From positions 1 to 44,817 of the forward strand of contig NZ_VMNW02000079.1 in assembly GCF_007713735.2 (NCBI RefSeq): DNA of 44,817 bases, in the 5' to 3' direction. Positions 1 through 7,147 of the stretch are shown here, in pieces. The stretch is from Amycolatopsis acidicola (GTDB lineage: Bacteria; Actinomycetota; Actinomycetes; Mycobacteriales; Pseudonocardiaceae). Under the pieces are notes generated by a model, which was not told the DNA's origin, made no database searches, and saw only the letters and a program-made list of their open reading frames with translations. The position numbers and the translations under genes were made by a program. The stretch's first letter is position 1. Each line of letters begins with the position of its first letter.

Positions 1-236
1 CCCCCGGCGTGTTGGCCCCTCCCGTTCGCGTGTTGGCCCCTCGCGTCGATGTGTTTGTCCCTCGCGTCGATGTGGTGGCCCGCCTCGCCGACGTGGTGGC
101 GCCCGGCGACGGCCAACGCACCGCCGGGCGCAGCCAACACACGGCCGGGCGCGGCCAACACACCGACCGGGACAGCCAACACGCCAACGAGGGCGGCCAA
201 CGCGGCGACGGGAAGGGCCAACACGCCGCCCTGACG
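1..236. repeat. Inverted array of 21-bp repeats
   Basis: Eleven degenerate modules lie on an exact 21-bp grid. The core GTTGGC (or a close variant) starts at 11, 32, 53, 74 and 95. Its reverse complement GCCAAC starts at 112, 133, 154, 175, 196 and 217. Orientation flips at about position 106, so the whole block is a large imperfect palindrome with five to six modules per arm. Twenty-one bp is two turns of B-DNA, so all cores face the same side of the helix. The left edge may continue outside the window. The block ends about 35 bp before the nitroreductase start. Its function is unknown; phased protein binding or a cruciform are possible. Confidence 0.8.
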
Positions 237-269
237 CGCGGCTTCCGGAGGGCTGTCAAGATCGGGGGC

Positions 270-905
270 ATGACACCCGAAGAGCTGCTGACGACCACCC
301 GCACCGTCCGGAAGCGCCTCGACCTGACCCGGCCCGTGCCGCAGGAGCTGGTCGAGCGGGCGCTGACACTCGCTTTGCAGGCGCCGACCGGCTCGAACCG
401 GCAGGACTGGCATTGGATCGTCGTCACCGACCCGGGCAAGCGCGCCGAGCTCGCGGAGCTGTACCGGCGCTCCTACAACGCCTACCGCGGCGCCGGTCCC
501 AGCCCCGAAGAGCGTTTCCCCTCCGACGAATCGCGCGCGGCCACCCAGCACCGGGTGCAGAACAGCGCCGACTACCTGTCCGAGCACCTGCACGAGGTGC
601 CGGTGCTGGTGGTCCCCGCGATCACCGTGCCGGACGGGAAACTGCCGCCGGGCAACCAGGCCGGGCTGTGGGGCTCGATCCTGCCGGCGGTGTGGAGCTA
701 CATGCTCGCCGCGCGCACGCTCGGCCTCGGCACCGCGTACACGTCGCTACACCTGGTGTACGAAAAGGAAGCCGCCGAGGTGCTCGGGCTGCCGCGCGAC
801 GTGCGCCAGGCGGCGCTGATCCCGACGGCCTTCCACACCGGCGACACCTTCCGCCCCGCCGCGCGCCAGCCGCTCTCGGAGGTGCTGCACCGCGACCGCT
901 GGTAG
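270..905 (+). CDS. Nitroreductase family protein
   Basis: A 211-residue FMN-dependent nitroreductase-fold protein expected to reduce nitro or quinone-type substrates with NAD(P)H in the cytoplasm; the true substrate is unknown. The N-terminal RTVRKRLDLTRPVP stretch and the following APTGSNRQDWHW segment match the FMN-contacting start of this family, and the length is typical. The reading frame stays open upstream to position 9, but that part is the 21-bp repeat array read as a heptad-like peptide. I therefore start at the ATG at 270, which opens the conserved domain. No strong ribosome site is visible. It stands alone ahead of the L36 gene. Confidence 0.85.
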   Translation: MTPEELLTTTRTVRKRLDLTRPVPQELVERALTLALQAPTGSNRQDWHWIVVTDPGKRAELAELYRRSYNAYRGAGPSPEERFPSDESRAATQHRVQNSADYLSEHLHEVPVLVVPAITVPDGKLPPGNQAGLWGSILPAVWSYMLAARTLGLGTAYTSLHLVYEKEAAEVLGLPRDVRQAALIPTAFHTGDTFRPAARQPLSEVLHRDRW

Positions 906-960
906 GGAATGCGCCCGGCCCGGAAAGCGTTGCAGCGCACGGGGAGAAAGGACGGGCGGG

Positions 961-1083
961 ATGAAGGCCAGGAATTCGATCAGGTCGCTCAAGCGGCAGG
1001 CGGGCTCCATCGTGGTCCGCAGGCGCGGGCACACCTACGTGATCAACAAGCGCAACCCGAGGATGAACACGCGGCAGGGTTGA
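961..1083 (+). CDS. ykgO: Zinc-independent 50S ribosomal protein L36 (YkgO/RpmJ2 type)
   Basis: A 40-residue gene. The product starts MKARNSIRSLKRQ, continues VVRRRGHTYVINKRNPR and ends TRQG, an almost textbook YkgO sequence. It lacks the Cys and His zinc ligands of ordinary L36. In other bacteria this C-minus paralogue replaces zinc-bound L36 during zinc starvation and is usually controlled by Zur. I see no convincing Zur box upstream, only a good AGAAAGGA ribosome site about 10 bases before the ATG. A long perfect hairpin follows directly. Identity is secure; zinc regulation here is inferred from the family. Confidence 0.95.
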   Translation: MKARNSIRSLKRQAGSIVVRRRGHTYVINKRNPRMNTRQG

Positions 1084-1087
1084 CGCA

Positions 1088-1144
1088 CTGACGACAGCAA
1101 CGCGGCCGGGCGACGTGATCGTCCGGCCGCGTTGCTGTCGTCAG
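1088..1144 (+). terminator. Perfect 22-bp hairpin after ykgO
   Basis: The arms 1088-1109 and 1123-1144 are exact reverse complements, separated by a 13-base loop, and begin 5 bases after the ykgO stop codon. No T-tract follows, as is common for actinomycete terminators. It probably insulates ykgO from the ferredoxin reductase. Confidence 0.85.
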
Positions 1145-1240
1145 GGTCGCGTGCGGCAGGGCCGACCGAGATCACAGCCACGGAGCTTGCCCGCGTGTCA
1201 CGATGTCCCCTTGACCGTCAGTGCGCTGAGGAGACGATCG

Positions 1241-2368
1241 ATGGGCCACATTGTGGTGGTAGGAGGTGGCCTCGCGGCCGCACGGCTGTGCGAGCAGCTG
1301 CGCGCGAAAGGCCACGAGGGGGAGCTGACCGTGCTGTGCGCCGAGTCCTGTCCGCCCTATGACCGGCCGCCGCTGACGAAGGGCGCGCTGACCGAGGAGC
1401 GCGACACGACGCTCCGCACCGATTTCTCCTCGCTGCGCACGGACCTCCGCCTCGGCGTGCCGGCCACCTCGCTGGACCCGGACCGCGACGTCGTGCACAC
1501 CACCGAGGGCGAGGTTCCTTTCGACGCGCTGGTCATCGCCACCGGCGCGAGCCCCATCCGGTTGCCAGGGCCCGGCCCGCAGTTCACGGTCCGCACGGCC
1601 GAAGACGCGGCGCGGCTGCGTGCCCGGCTGGTGCCCGGGACCCATCTGCTGCTCGCCGGTGCCAGCTGGATCAACGCCGAGGTGGCCACGTCCGCGTTGA
1701 AGGCGGGCTGCCGCGTGACGTGCGTGGAACCCGGTCCGGCGCCGCTCGCCCTGGCGCTGGGCGAAGAGGTCGGGCACCGGATCACGCAGTGGTGGTCCGA
1801 AGTGGACTTGCGCCTGGGCACCGGGGTCACCGAGGTGACGGCGACCGGCGCGCGGCTCACCGACGGCACGCACGTGGACGCGGACGTCGTGGTGACCGGT
1901 ATCGGCGTCCGCCCGGAGACAGGGTGGCTCGCGGGCTCCGGCATCGAGGTCGACCGCGGTGTCGTGGTGGACGAGCACCTGCGCACGAACCGCGAGCGCG
2001 TCTACGCGATCGGCGACGTCGCGGCGCGTTGGTCCCCGCGCTGGAACACGCGGCTGCGCGTGGAGCACTGGGACGACGCGCGCTCCGCGCCCGAAACCGT
2101 GGCCGCGGTGATCCTCGGGGACGGCGGGCCGCTGCCCGTGCACGACCCGGTGCCGTACTTCTGGAGCGACCAGTTCGGCCGGAAGATCCAGTACGTCGGC
2201 CATCACGGGCCCGCCGATTCGGTGGAGATCCGCGATGGCGACGAGCCCAAGTGGAGCGCGGCGTGGCACACCCCGGATGGGAGGCTCACCGCGCACCTGA
2301 GCGTCACGCAGCCGAAGCTGATGATCAAGGCCAGGGCCGAGATCGAGTCGGCCATCACCGCCGCTTGA
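1241..2368 (+). CDS. FAD-dependent ferredoxin/rubredoxin reductase-like oxidoreductase
   Basis: A 375-residue pyridine-nucleotide-disulfide oxidoreductase of the ferredoxin-NAD(P) reductase type. It moves electrons from NAD(P)H through FAD to a small iron-sulfur protein. The FAD-binding glycines are in VVGGGLAAAR at the N-terminus, the ATGASP motif lies near residue 100, and the second FAD motif is VYAIGDVA near residue 250. A C-terminal reductase domain follows. The GAGGAG ribosome site at 1228-1233 is seven bases before the ATG, which fixes the start. Its tail overlaps the convergent glucoamylase gene by 14 bp. A P450 with a ferredoxin lies 24 kb away and is a possible client, but no linkage is shown. 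Confidence 0.88.
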   Translation: MGHIVVVGGGLAAARLCEQLRAKGHEGELTVLCAESCPPYDRPPLTKGALTEERDTTLRTDFSSLRTDLRLGVPATSLDPDRDVVHTTEGEVPFDALVIATGASPIRLPGPGPQFTVRTAEDAARLRARLVPGTHLLLAGASWINAEVATSALKAGCRVTCVEPGPAPLALALGEEVGHRITQWWSEVDLRLGTGVTEVTATGARLTDGTHVDADVVVTGIGVRPETGWLAGSGIEVDRGVVVDEHLRTNRERVYAIGDVAARWSPRWNTRLRVEHWDDARSAPETVAAVILGDGGPLPVHDPVPYFWSDQFGRKIQYVGHHGPADSVEIRDGDEPKWSAAWHTPDGRLTAHLSVTQPKLMIKARAEIESAITAA

Positions 2369-4571
2369 GGTAGCGCTCCGCCACGACGTCCGGGTACTCG
2401 ACCGGCCGGCCGCGCTGCACGGACCACGCGAGGCGCACGAACTGCGCGTGCGTCCACGCCAGCGGTGTCGCCGAGGCGGTCGGTGTGCCCGGGCGGGTGC
2501 GCGGGTAGGGCGGGTTGGTGTCCCACACCTGTTCCGGGAGCAGGCCGGTCTCCCCCGCTGTCGCGGCCATGTCGGCGAGCCTGCCCGCGGCCGCCCGGGC
2601 GTCACCGTTGAGGAGTTCGTACTCGCCGCGCTCGCCGGCGAAGATCGGCCACAGTCGGCCGTAGGTGCGCTGGAGGTCGGCGCGGTTGACGTTCCACGGG
2701 TTCCCGTCGGCCTGTTCGCCGTAGCCGTCACTGGAGTAGCGGTGCCAGTGGCGTCCGGCCGGGGTGGCGGTGGAGATCTGCGCGTCGACGACGGTGAGGG
2801 AGTTTTCGACGACCGGGTCGCCCGCCGGTTTGATGCCGAGGCGGACCAGTTCGAGGAATCCGGCGTCGGCCACGGCGCGCTGGTCGACCTGGCCGGGGTT
2901 GTTGTTGCCGAGGTTGTAGGTGGTTCCGGCGTCGGGGTCGCCGTCCTTGGTCAGGCGCACGTAGTACGGGCGCGGGGAGAGCGGGCCGGTGCGCGTGACC
3001 GTCCAGCCGTCGACCGCCGCGGCCCAGTTGTCCGCTGTGGCAAGGTATTTCGTCCCGTCGCGGCCGGCTTTCGCGAGCAGGTCGGCGAGACACACGAGCC
3101 CGGCGATCACGGAGGCGATGGTGGAGGGCGAGTAGCCGTTCTGTTCCTCCCAGCGTTCCTGTTCGGTGAACGGGGCGCCAGGGTAGGACAGCAGGAAGTC
3201 GCCGCCGCGGGCGAGTTTGTCCACTGTGGACGGGTCGTGGCGGTCGAGCAGCCAGGCCAGCAGCATCGGGGCCGCCGTCTCGTCGAGCTGGATGGAGGTC
3301 CAGAACGGTTCGCCGGAGACCTTGGTGTTCTGGGCCCAGTGCCCGTCCGGTTGCTGGATCCGGAGCAGGTAGTCCAGCGCGCGCCCGGCGGCCGCGCGGT
3401 CGCCGGCGGCGAGCAGTCCGGTGGCGATCTGGTAGAGGTCGCGGGGCCAGACCAGGTGGTAGGAGCCATATTCCGGGGCGACGGCGCGGTCGAAGCCGAA
3501 GGCCCAGGGCATGCTCGGGGAGGCGATGAAGGCGCCCGGGTTTCGTTTGTCCTCGCTGCACGCCAGCATGAGTACCGAGGTGGTGTAGACGTCCTTCGCC
3601 TTGCCCACGGAGCCGGGAGTCTCGGGCAGTCCGGCGAGGTAGCTGTTCCAGCCCTGGGCGTATTCCTTGGCCACGGCGGTAAAGCCGCGGCGCAGCGACT
3701 TTTGTGCTGCGCCGACCGCTTCGCCGGGGGCGGAACCGAAGCCGAGCACGACCGTTTCGCGGGTCGTGGTGCGGCCGTCGAGGCGGAGGCGTGCCACCTG
3801 GATGACATTGCCCGGGCCCGCGGTGGCGTAGTGGTGGAGCAGCCGTCCCTGGTTCGCGGACAGCTCGGTCCAGCCGTCGTTCACGCCGGAGTAGCCGACG
3901 GTGGACTCGCTGAAACCGTTGCCCGCCAACAGTGCGCTGGCCGTTCGGCCGTCGCTGGCGACGAGCGCGCCGTCCTGCGGGAAAGCGCTGTCCGCCGTGC
4001 CTTCCCCGCCGAGCGCGGGATCGTGCAGCACGAAGATCTGCAACGGTTTCCGCGCCCGGAAGTCGACGTCCACAAGCACGGCGGCGCGCGCCGGGTCGGT
4101 GACCACGCGGGTGGTCAGGGTCCATCCCGTGCCCGTGGCCACCTGCCGGTAGGAGGGCACGCGCGGGTCGGGTGCCTCCGTCCGGTGTGTCACGTCGGTG
4201 ACGCGCTCCACGAAGGTTTCGCCGTCGGTGACGATCCACTGGGTTTCGCGGCTGGCCGGGGTGCTCAGGTCGGGGTGGTAGGTCTCGGAGATCCGGCCGC
4301 CCTCCAGGGTGAACCAGACAGCGCTTTCCGCCCCGCGGGCCGTGCCGAAGCCGAGCTTGTCCGCCGGGGTGAAGGTGGTGTCGGCGCCGGGCCCGCCGGG
4401 GGCTTGCTCGGTTTGCTGGGTCTGTTGGGCTTTTTGGGCTTGCGGGGCTTGGGCTTGCGGGGTCTGCCGGGTCTGCTGGGTTTGTTCGGCTTGGGCGGTC
4501 GCCGGTGCCGCGGCCGCCGCCGCGCCGACCAGCGCCGCGGCCTGCAGGAACTCTCGCCGTGAGGTCGTCAT
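2355..4571 (-). CDS. Tat-exported GH15 glucoamylase/glucodextranase
   Basis: A 738-residue secreted glycoside hydrolase that should release glucose from the non-reducing ends of alpha-glucans. The N-terminus TTSRREFLQAAALVG is a twin-arginine signal. Residues about 28-60 are a low-complexity Gln/Thr/Ala linker. A glucodextranase-type beta-sandwich (roughly 60-330) comes before the (alpha/alpha)6 catalytic domain. Family-15 hallmarks include VWPRDLYQIATG, the putative general acid Glu in WEEQNGYSPST and the putative base Glu in GLLPEQVWD. The GGGAGA ribosome site sits seven bases before the ATG. The exact substrate (starch, dextran or trehalose-like) cannot be read from the sequence. Confidence 0.9.
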   Translation of the reverse strand: MTTSRREFLQAAALVGAAAAAAPATAQAEQTQQTRQTPQAQAPQAQKAQQTQQTEQAPGGPGADTTFTPADKLGFGTARGAESAVWFTLEGGRISETYHPDLSTPASRETQWIVTDGETFVERVTDVTHRTEAPDPRVPSYRQVATGTGWTLTTRVVTDPARAAVLVDVDFRARKPLQIFVLHDPALGGEGTADSAFPQDGALVASDGRTASALLAGNGFSESTVGYSGVNDGWTELSANQGRLLHHYATAGPGNVIQVARLRLDGRTTTRETVVLGFGSAPGEAVGAAQKSLRRGFTAVAKEYAQGWNSYLAGLPETPGSVGKAKDVYTTSVLMLACSEDKRNPGAFIASPSMPWAFGFDRAVAPEYGSYHLVWPRDLYQIATGLLAAGDRAAAGRALDYLLRIQQPDGHWAQNTKVSGEPFWTSIQLDETAAPMLLAWLLDRHDPSTVDKLARGGDFLLSYPGAPFTEQERWEEQNGYSPSTIASVIAGLVCLADLLAKAGRDGTKYLATADNWAAAVDGWTVTRTGPLSPRPYYVRLTKDGDPDAGTTYNLGNNNPGQVDQRAVADAGFLELVRLGIKPAGDPVVENSLTVVDAQISTATPAGRHWHRYSSDGYGEQADGNPWNVNRADLQRTYGRLWPIFAGERGEYELLNGDARAAAGRLADMAATAGETGLLPEQVWDTNPPYPRTRPGTPTASATPLAWTHAQFVRLAWSVQRGRPVEYPDVVAERYLKRR

Positions 4572-4708
4572 CGTTGATCTCCCACGAGGTCGGGGTGCGA
4601 ACCGTCCAGGAGCTAACCAGCACGGTGCGCCCCACTCAATCCGCCGTTCGCCGGAAAGGGTGCAAACCGAAAACGTGAAATTCAGTCTTCCGGGCAGTTG
4701 CCGGGGAA

Positions 4709-5341
4709 ATGCGCCGATCCGAATTGCACCGTCTGGAAGCTGAGTCGAGACTCGTCGGCATGGCAGAAAGCTTGTTTTCCGACGAGGACGCCGAGCGCGA
4801 ACCGGAGTTCGGCCGGCAGTGGCGCGGGTACAGCGAGCAGGAGGTCGACGAGTACGTGCGCAAGATGCGCACGCGGGCCAAACGCCAGGGTGAGGCGCTG
4901 CGGCAGGCCGAGGAGCGGCTGGCCGGGCTGAACGCCGATCTGTCGGTGCCGCTGGAGGTGGTCGGTTCGGGCGGGATCGGCGCGCGGGTCGAGCGCATCG
5001 TGGCGCAGGCGGAGGCCGAAGCGAGGGAAATCCGGGAGACCGCCGAGAAGGAGGCGGCGCAGTCGCGGAAGGAGATCGAGGAGGAGGCGGACACGGCGCG
5101 CCGGCACCGTGAGGCCGCGGCGAAGGCGGCGGCCGAAGAGGCCCGCACCATGATCGCCGAGGCGGAGGCCGAAGTCGAGCGGCTGCGCGAGGTGCGCAAG
5201 TCGCTGCTGGAGAAGCTCACCGAGATCGGCGACAAGGTCGACGACATCACCGGCCGCGGGAAACCGACCGCGCCCAAACCGCGCGCCCCGCTGACGAAGC
5301 CGAAAATCGGCACGACGGAACCGGCGGCCAGCTCGAACTGA
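4709..5341 (+). CDS. DivIVA-like coiled-coil protein
   Basis: A charged protein of up to 210 residues. Residues about 30-55 (FGRQWRGYSEQEVDEYVRKM) resemble the short N-terminal membrane-binding motif of DivIVA/Wag31 proteins, which mark curved membrane at poles and septa. Residues about 60-185 form a long Ala/Glu/Arg-rich coiled coil, and the last 30 are Pro/Lys-rich. It is smaller than Wag31, so it is more likely an accessory DivIVA-domain protein than the main polar growth factor. The start is uncertain: ATG at 4709 has only a close GGGGAAATG context, and ATG at 4760 (MAESLFSDEDAE) is an alternative. A strong terminator follows. Confidence 0.75.
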   Translation: MRRSELHRLEAESRLVGMAESLFSDEDAEREPEFGRQWRGYSEQEVDEYVRKMRTRAKRQGEALRQAEERLAGLNADLSVPLEVVGSGGIGARVERIVAQAEAEAREIRETAEKEAAQSRKEIEEEADTARRHREAAAKAAAEEARTMIAEAEAEVERLREVRKSLLEKLTEIGDKVDDITGRGKPTAPKPRAPLTKPKIGTTEPAASSN

Positions 5342-5353
5342 ATTCCGGAAACG

Positions 5354-5381
5354 GAAAACCGCGGGCCCGCCCGCGGTTTTC
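5354..5381 (+). terminator. Rho-independent-like hairpin
   Basis: The 13-base arms GAAAACCGCGGGC (5354-5366) and GCCCGCGGTTTTC (5369-5381) are exact complements with a very short loop and are followed by GTTT. It lies 13 bases after the DivIVA-like stop codon. Confidence 0.85.
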
Positions 5382-5491
5382 GTTTGCCCGGAAGGGAAAG
5401 CCGCGCAGCGAGTAGGTTCCTTCGAACGGTATGCACGGCCGCGGGGGCTGCGAGCATCACTGCAGGGAATGTAACACCGCGAACAGCCCAA

Positions 5492-5995
5492 CATCCGTTC
5501 CAGCGTCGGGGCCAACAGCAGGCACGCTGCCCCCGGGGCGGGGGGAACGGCGCGAGGGCAGTCCCGCCATCCACGCGCCGAAGATCCGTTCCAGCGTCGG
5601 CGCGAACGGCAGAGCCTCCCACGGCGCCGAACGAAAATCGGCGACGGCAGCCCACGATCAGCGCGCGCTCCGCATCCGATTCGAACGTCGGCGCCAACGG
5701 CAACACACCGCCACCACCCCGAATCCGGGAGAGAAATCAGCGCGACGGCGGACCCGCTACCAACGCACCCAGCATCCATTCGAGCGTCGGTGCGAGCGGC
5801 AGGCACACCCGCCCCCACGGCCTCGAACGGAAAACACCGCAGCGACCGCAGCCCATCGTCAACGCACCCAACATCCGTTCCACCGTCGGCACGAACGACA
5901 CGCACGCGCCCGGGGCCCCGAAACGTCAGCGCAGCGAAGGCAGCCCCGCCACCAGCGCGCCCAGCATCCGCTTCAGCGTCGGCGCGAAGGGGAGG
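5492..5995 (-). repeat. Degenerate ~90-100 bp minisatellite derived from a TetR gene 3' end
   Basis: Six copies of a core like CATCCGTTCCAGCGTCGG start at 5492, 5583, 5673, 5773, 5872 and 5965, giving periods of 91, 90, 100, 99 and 93 bp. The sixth copy is the 3' end of the TetR gene itself. Read on the minus strand, the others encode variants of its C-terminal peptide LPFAPTLKRMLGALVAGLPS: LPLAPTLEWMLGALVAGPPSR (copy 4, with a stop codon at the same place), LPFAPTLERIFGAWMAGLPS (copy 2) and LLLAPTLERMLG (copy 1). Copies are in different frames, so the block is not one gene. The 5382-5925 stretch holds no other gene that I can support. Confidence 0.8.
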
Positions 5996-6579
5996 CACGC
6001 GGCCGCCACTTCGGGGTCCGTCGCGTAGAGGCGCGCCATCACCTCCGGCGGGTTCGCGCCCGGGTACAGCAGGCCCGCGACACCGGCCGCCGCCGTCGCT
6101 ACTTCGAACGCTTCCTGCTCGGTCAGTTCCGGGTACACGCGGGTGATCGCGGCGCCGATCGTCGCGCCCACGCGCAGCATCGCGAGTTTGAACGCGCGCG
6201 CCGCGCCGCTCGACACGTTGTGCTCCAGCGTGGTTCCGCTGTGGCTGAGCAAATCACAGAACAATGGGCGTTCGTCGAGGGTTTCGGCTAGTACGTCGAC
6301 CACCTCGGCCCGGTTCTTGGCGGCGGGCAGCCGTTCGAGCACCGCCTGCTCCCAGCTCTCCCACTCCTGCGTCGCGAGCTCAAGGTAGATCTCTTCGCGC
6401 GTGGCGAAATAGCGCGCCAGGTTGGACTTCGCGAGCCCCACCTCCGCCGCCACGCTGCCGAGGCTGACCGTGCGCACCCCGTCACGCTCCGCCAGCTCGC
6501 GCGCGGCCTTCAAAATCGCCTCGCGCCGCTGTTGTTTCTGCTCCGGCCGCCTGGCCCGGACGAACGCTTCCTGAGACAT
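5926..6579 (-). CDS. TetR/AcrR family regulator, divergent to the pao-like operon
   Basis: A 217-residue TetR-type repressor. The DNA-binding helix-turn-helix is near residues 18-65 (REAILKAARELAERDG, then VAAEVGLAKSNLARYFATREEIY). The rest is a helical ligand domain of usual length. It is transcribed away from the molybdenum oxidoreductase operon, with about 80 bp between the two starts, so it most likely represses that operon and itself. The start codon sits inside a 16-bp perfect palindrome (6571-6586). The last 25 codons are the parent copy of the downstream minisatellite. The inducer is unknown; an aldehyde or aromatic compound would fit the neighbours. Confidence 0.87.
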   Translation of the reverse strand: MSQEAFVRARRPEQKQQRREAILKAARELAERDGVRTVSLGSVAAEVGLAKSNLARYFATREEIYLELATQEWESWEQAVLERLPAAKNRAEVVDVLAETLDERPLFCDLLSHSGTTLEHNVSSGAARAFKLAMLRVGATIGAAITRVYPELTEQEAFEVATAAAGVAGLLYPGANPPEVMARLYATDPEVAAACLPFAPTLKRMLGALVAGLPSLR

Positions 6580-6586
6580 GTCTCAG
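6571..6586. promoter_or_regulatory. 16-bp palindrome over the TetR start codon
   Basis: CTGAGACATGTCTCAG is a perfect palindrome that includes the TetR ATG (on the minus strand, 6577-6579). It could be an operator for autoregulation, or chance within the coding start. Confidence 0.45.
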
Positions 6587-6602
6587 CCATCATACGATCA
6601 TC

Positions 6603-6630
6603 GTTAAGTGAACGCTGTCCACTTGTTAAG
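6603..6630. promoter_or_regulatory. Candidate operator between TetR and pao-like operon
   Basis: GTTAAG occurs twice, at 6603-6608 and 6625-6630, exactly 22 bp apart. Inside, AAGTG (6606-6610) and CACTT (6620-6624) form an inverted pair. The site lies centrally in the 79-bp divergent gap, where a TetR operator is expected. Confidence 0.5.
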
Positions 6631-6658
6631 AGAACATCGTACTGCTAACTTCGGGCGC

Positions 6659-7147
6659 ATGGCGGACACCACCTTGCGGGTCAACGGGACGACGCACCGG
6701 CTCGACCTCGAGCCACGGGTGAGCCTGCTCGACGCGCTGCGCGAGCACCTCGGCCTCACCGGCACCAAGAAAGGCTGCGACCAGGGCGCCTGCGGCGCGT
6801 GCACGGTCCTCGCCGACGGCGAGCGCATCAACTCCTGCCTCGCGCTGGCCGTGCAGTACGAAGGCCGCGAGATCACCACCATCGAAGGCGTCGACGACCC
6901 ACTGCAGGCCGCGTTCGCCCGCAACGACGGGTTCCAGTGCGGCTACTGCACTTCCGGCCAGATCTGCTCGGCGATCGGGATGCTCGCCGAGCACAAGGAA
7001 GGCGCGCCGAGCGCGGTCACCGACCCGGAGGGCGAGACCCCGGCGGAGCTGACCGAGGAGGAGATCCGCGAGCGGATGAGCGGCAACCTGTGCCGCTGCG
7101 GCGCCTACAACGGCATCGTCGAAGCGATCAAGGAAGTGGCCGGATGA
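6659..7147 (+). CDS. paoA: PaoA-like [2Fe-2S] subunit of molybdenum aldehyde oxidoreductase
   Basis: A 162-residue iron-sulfur subunit of a xanthine-oxidase-family enzyme. The plant-type [2Fe-2S] ligands are in KKGCDQGACGACTVL with the later Cys of INSCLALA. The second cluster uses FQCGYCTSGQ and GNLCRCGAYNG. It passes electrons from the molybdenum centre toward the FAD subunit. The E. coli PaoA has a Tat signal and works in the periplasm; this protein starts directly at MADTTLRVNG and has none, so a cytoplasmic enzyme is likely. Its stop overlaps the next start (ATGA), giving a tightly coupled operon. Confidence 0.9.
   Translation: MADTTLRVNGTTHRLDLEPRVSLLDALREHLGLTGTKKGCDQGACGACTVLADGERINSCLALAVQYEGREITTIEGVDDPLQAAFARNDGFQCGYCTSGQICSAIGMLAEHKEGAPSAVTDPEGETPAELTEEEIRERMSGNLCRCGAYNGIVEAIKEVAG

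Noticed and set aside
9..269. Upstream in-frame extension of the nitroreductase made of heptad-like GQHTAGR repeats
   Set aside because: It is the 21-bp DNA repeat array read in frame; no homology to the family, and the conserved domain starts at the ATG at 270.
2448..4562. 704-codon plus-strand open frame opposite the glucoamylase
   Set aside because: Typical GC-rich shadow: Gly/Arg/Ala-rich, no domain, and the opposite strand has a clear GH15 enzyme.
5492..5995. CRISPR array or novel gene in the repeat block
   Set aside because: The parts between cores resemble one another, periods vary and copies are degenerate, so this is a minisatellite, not a repeat-spacer array; frames shift between copies, so it is not one coding region.
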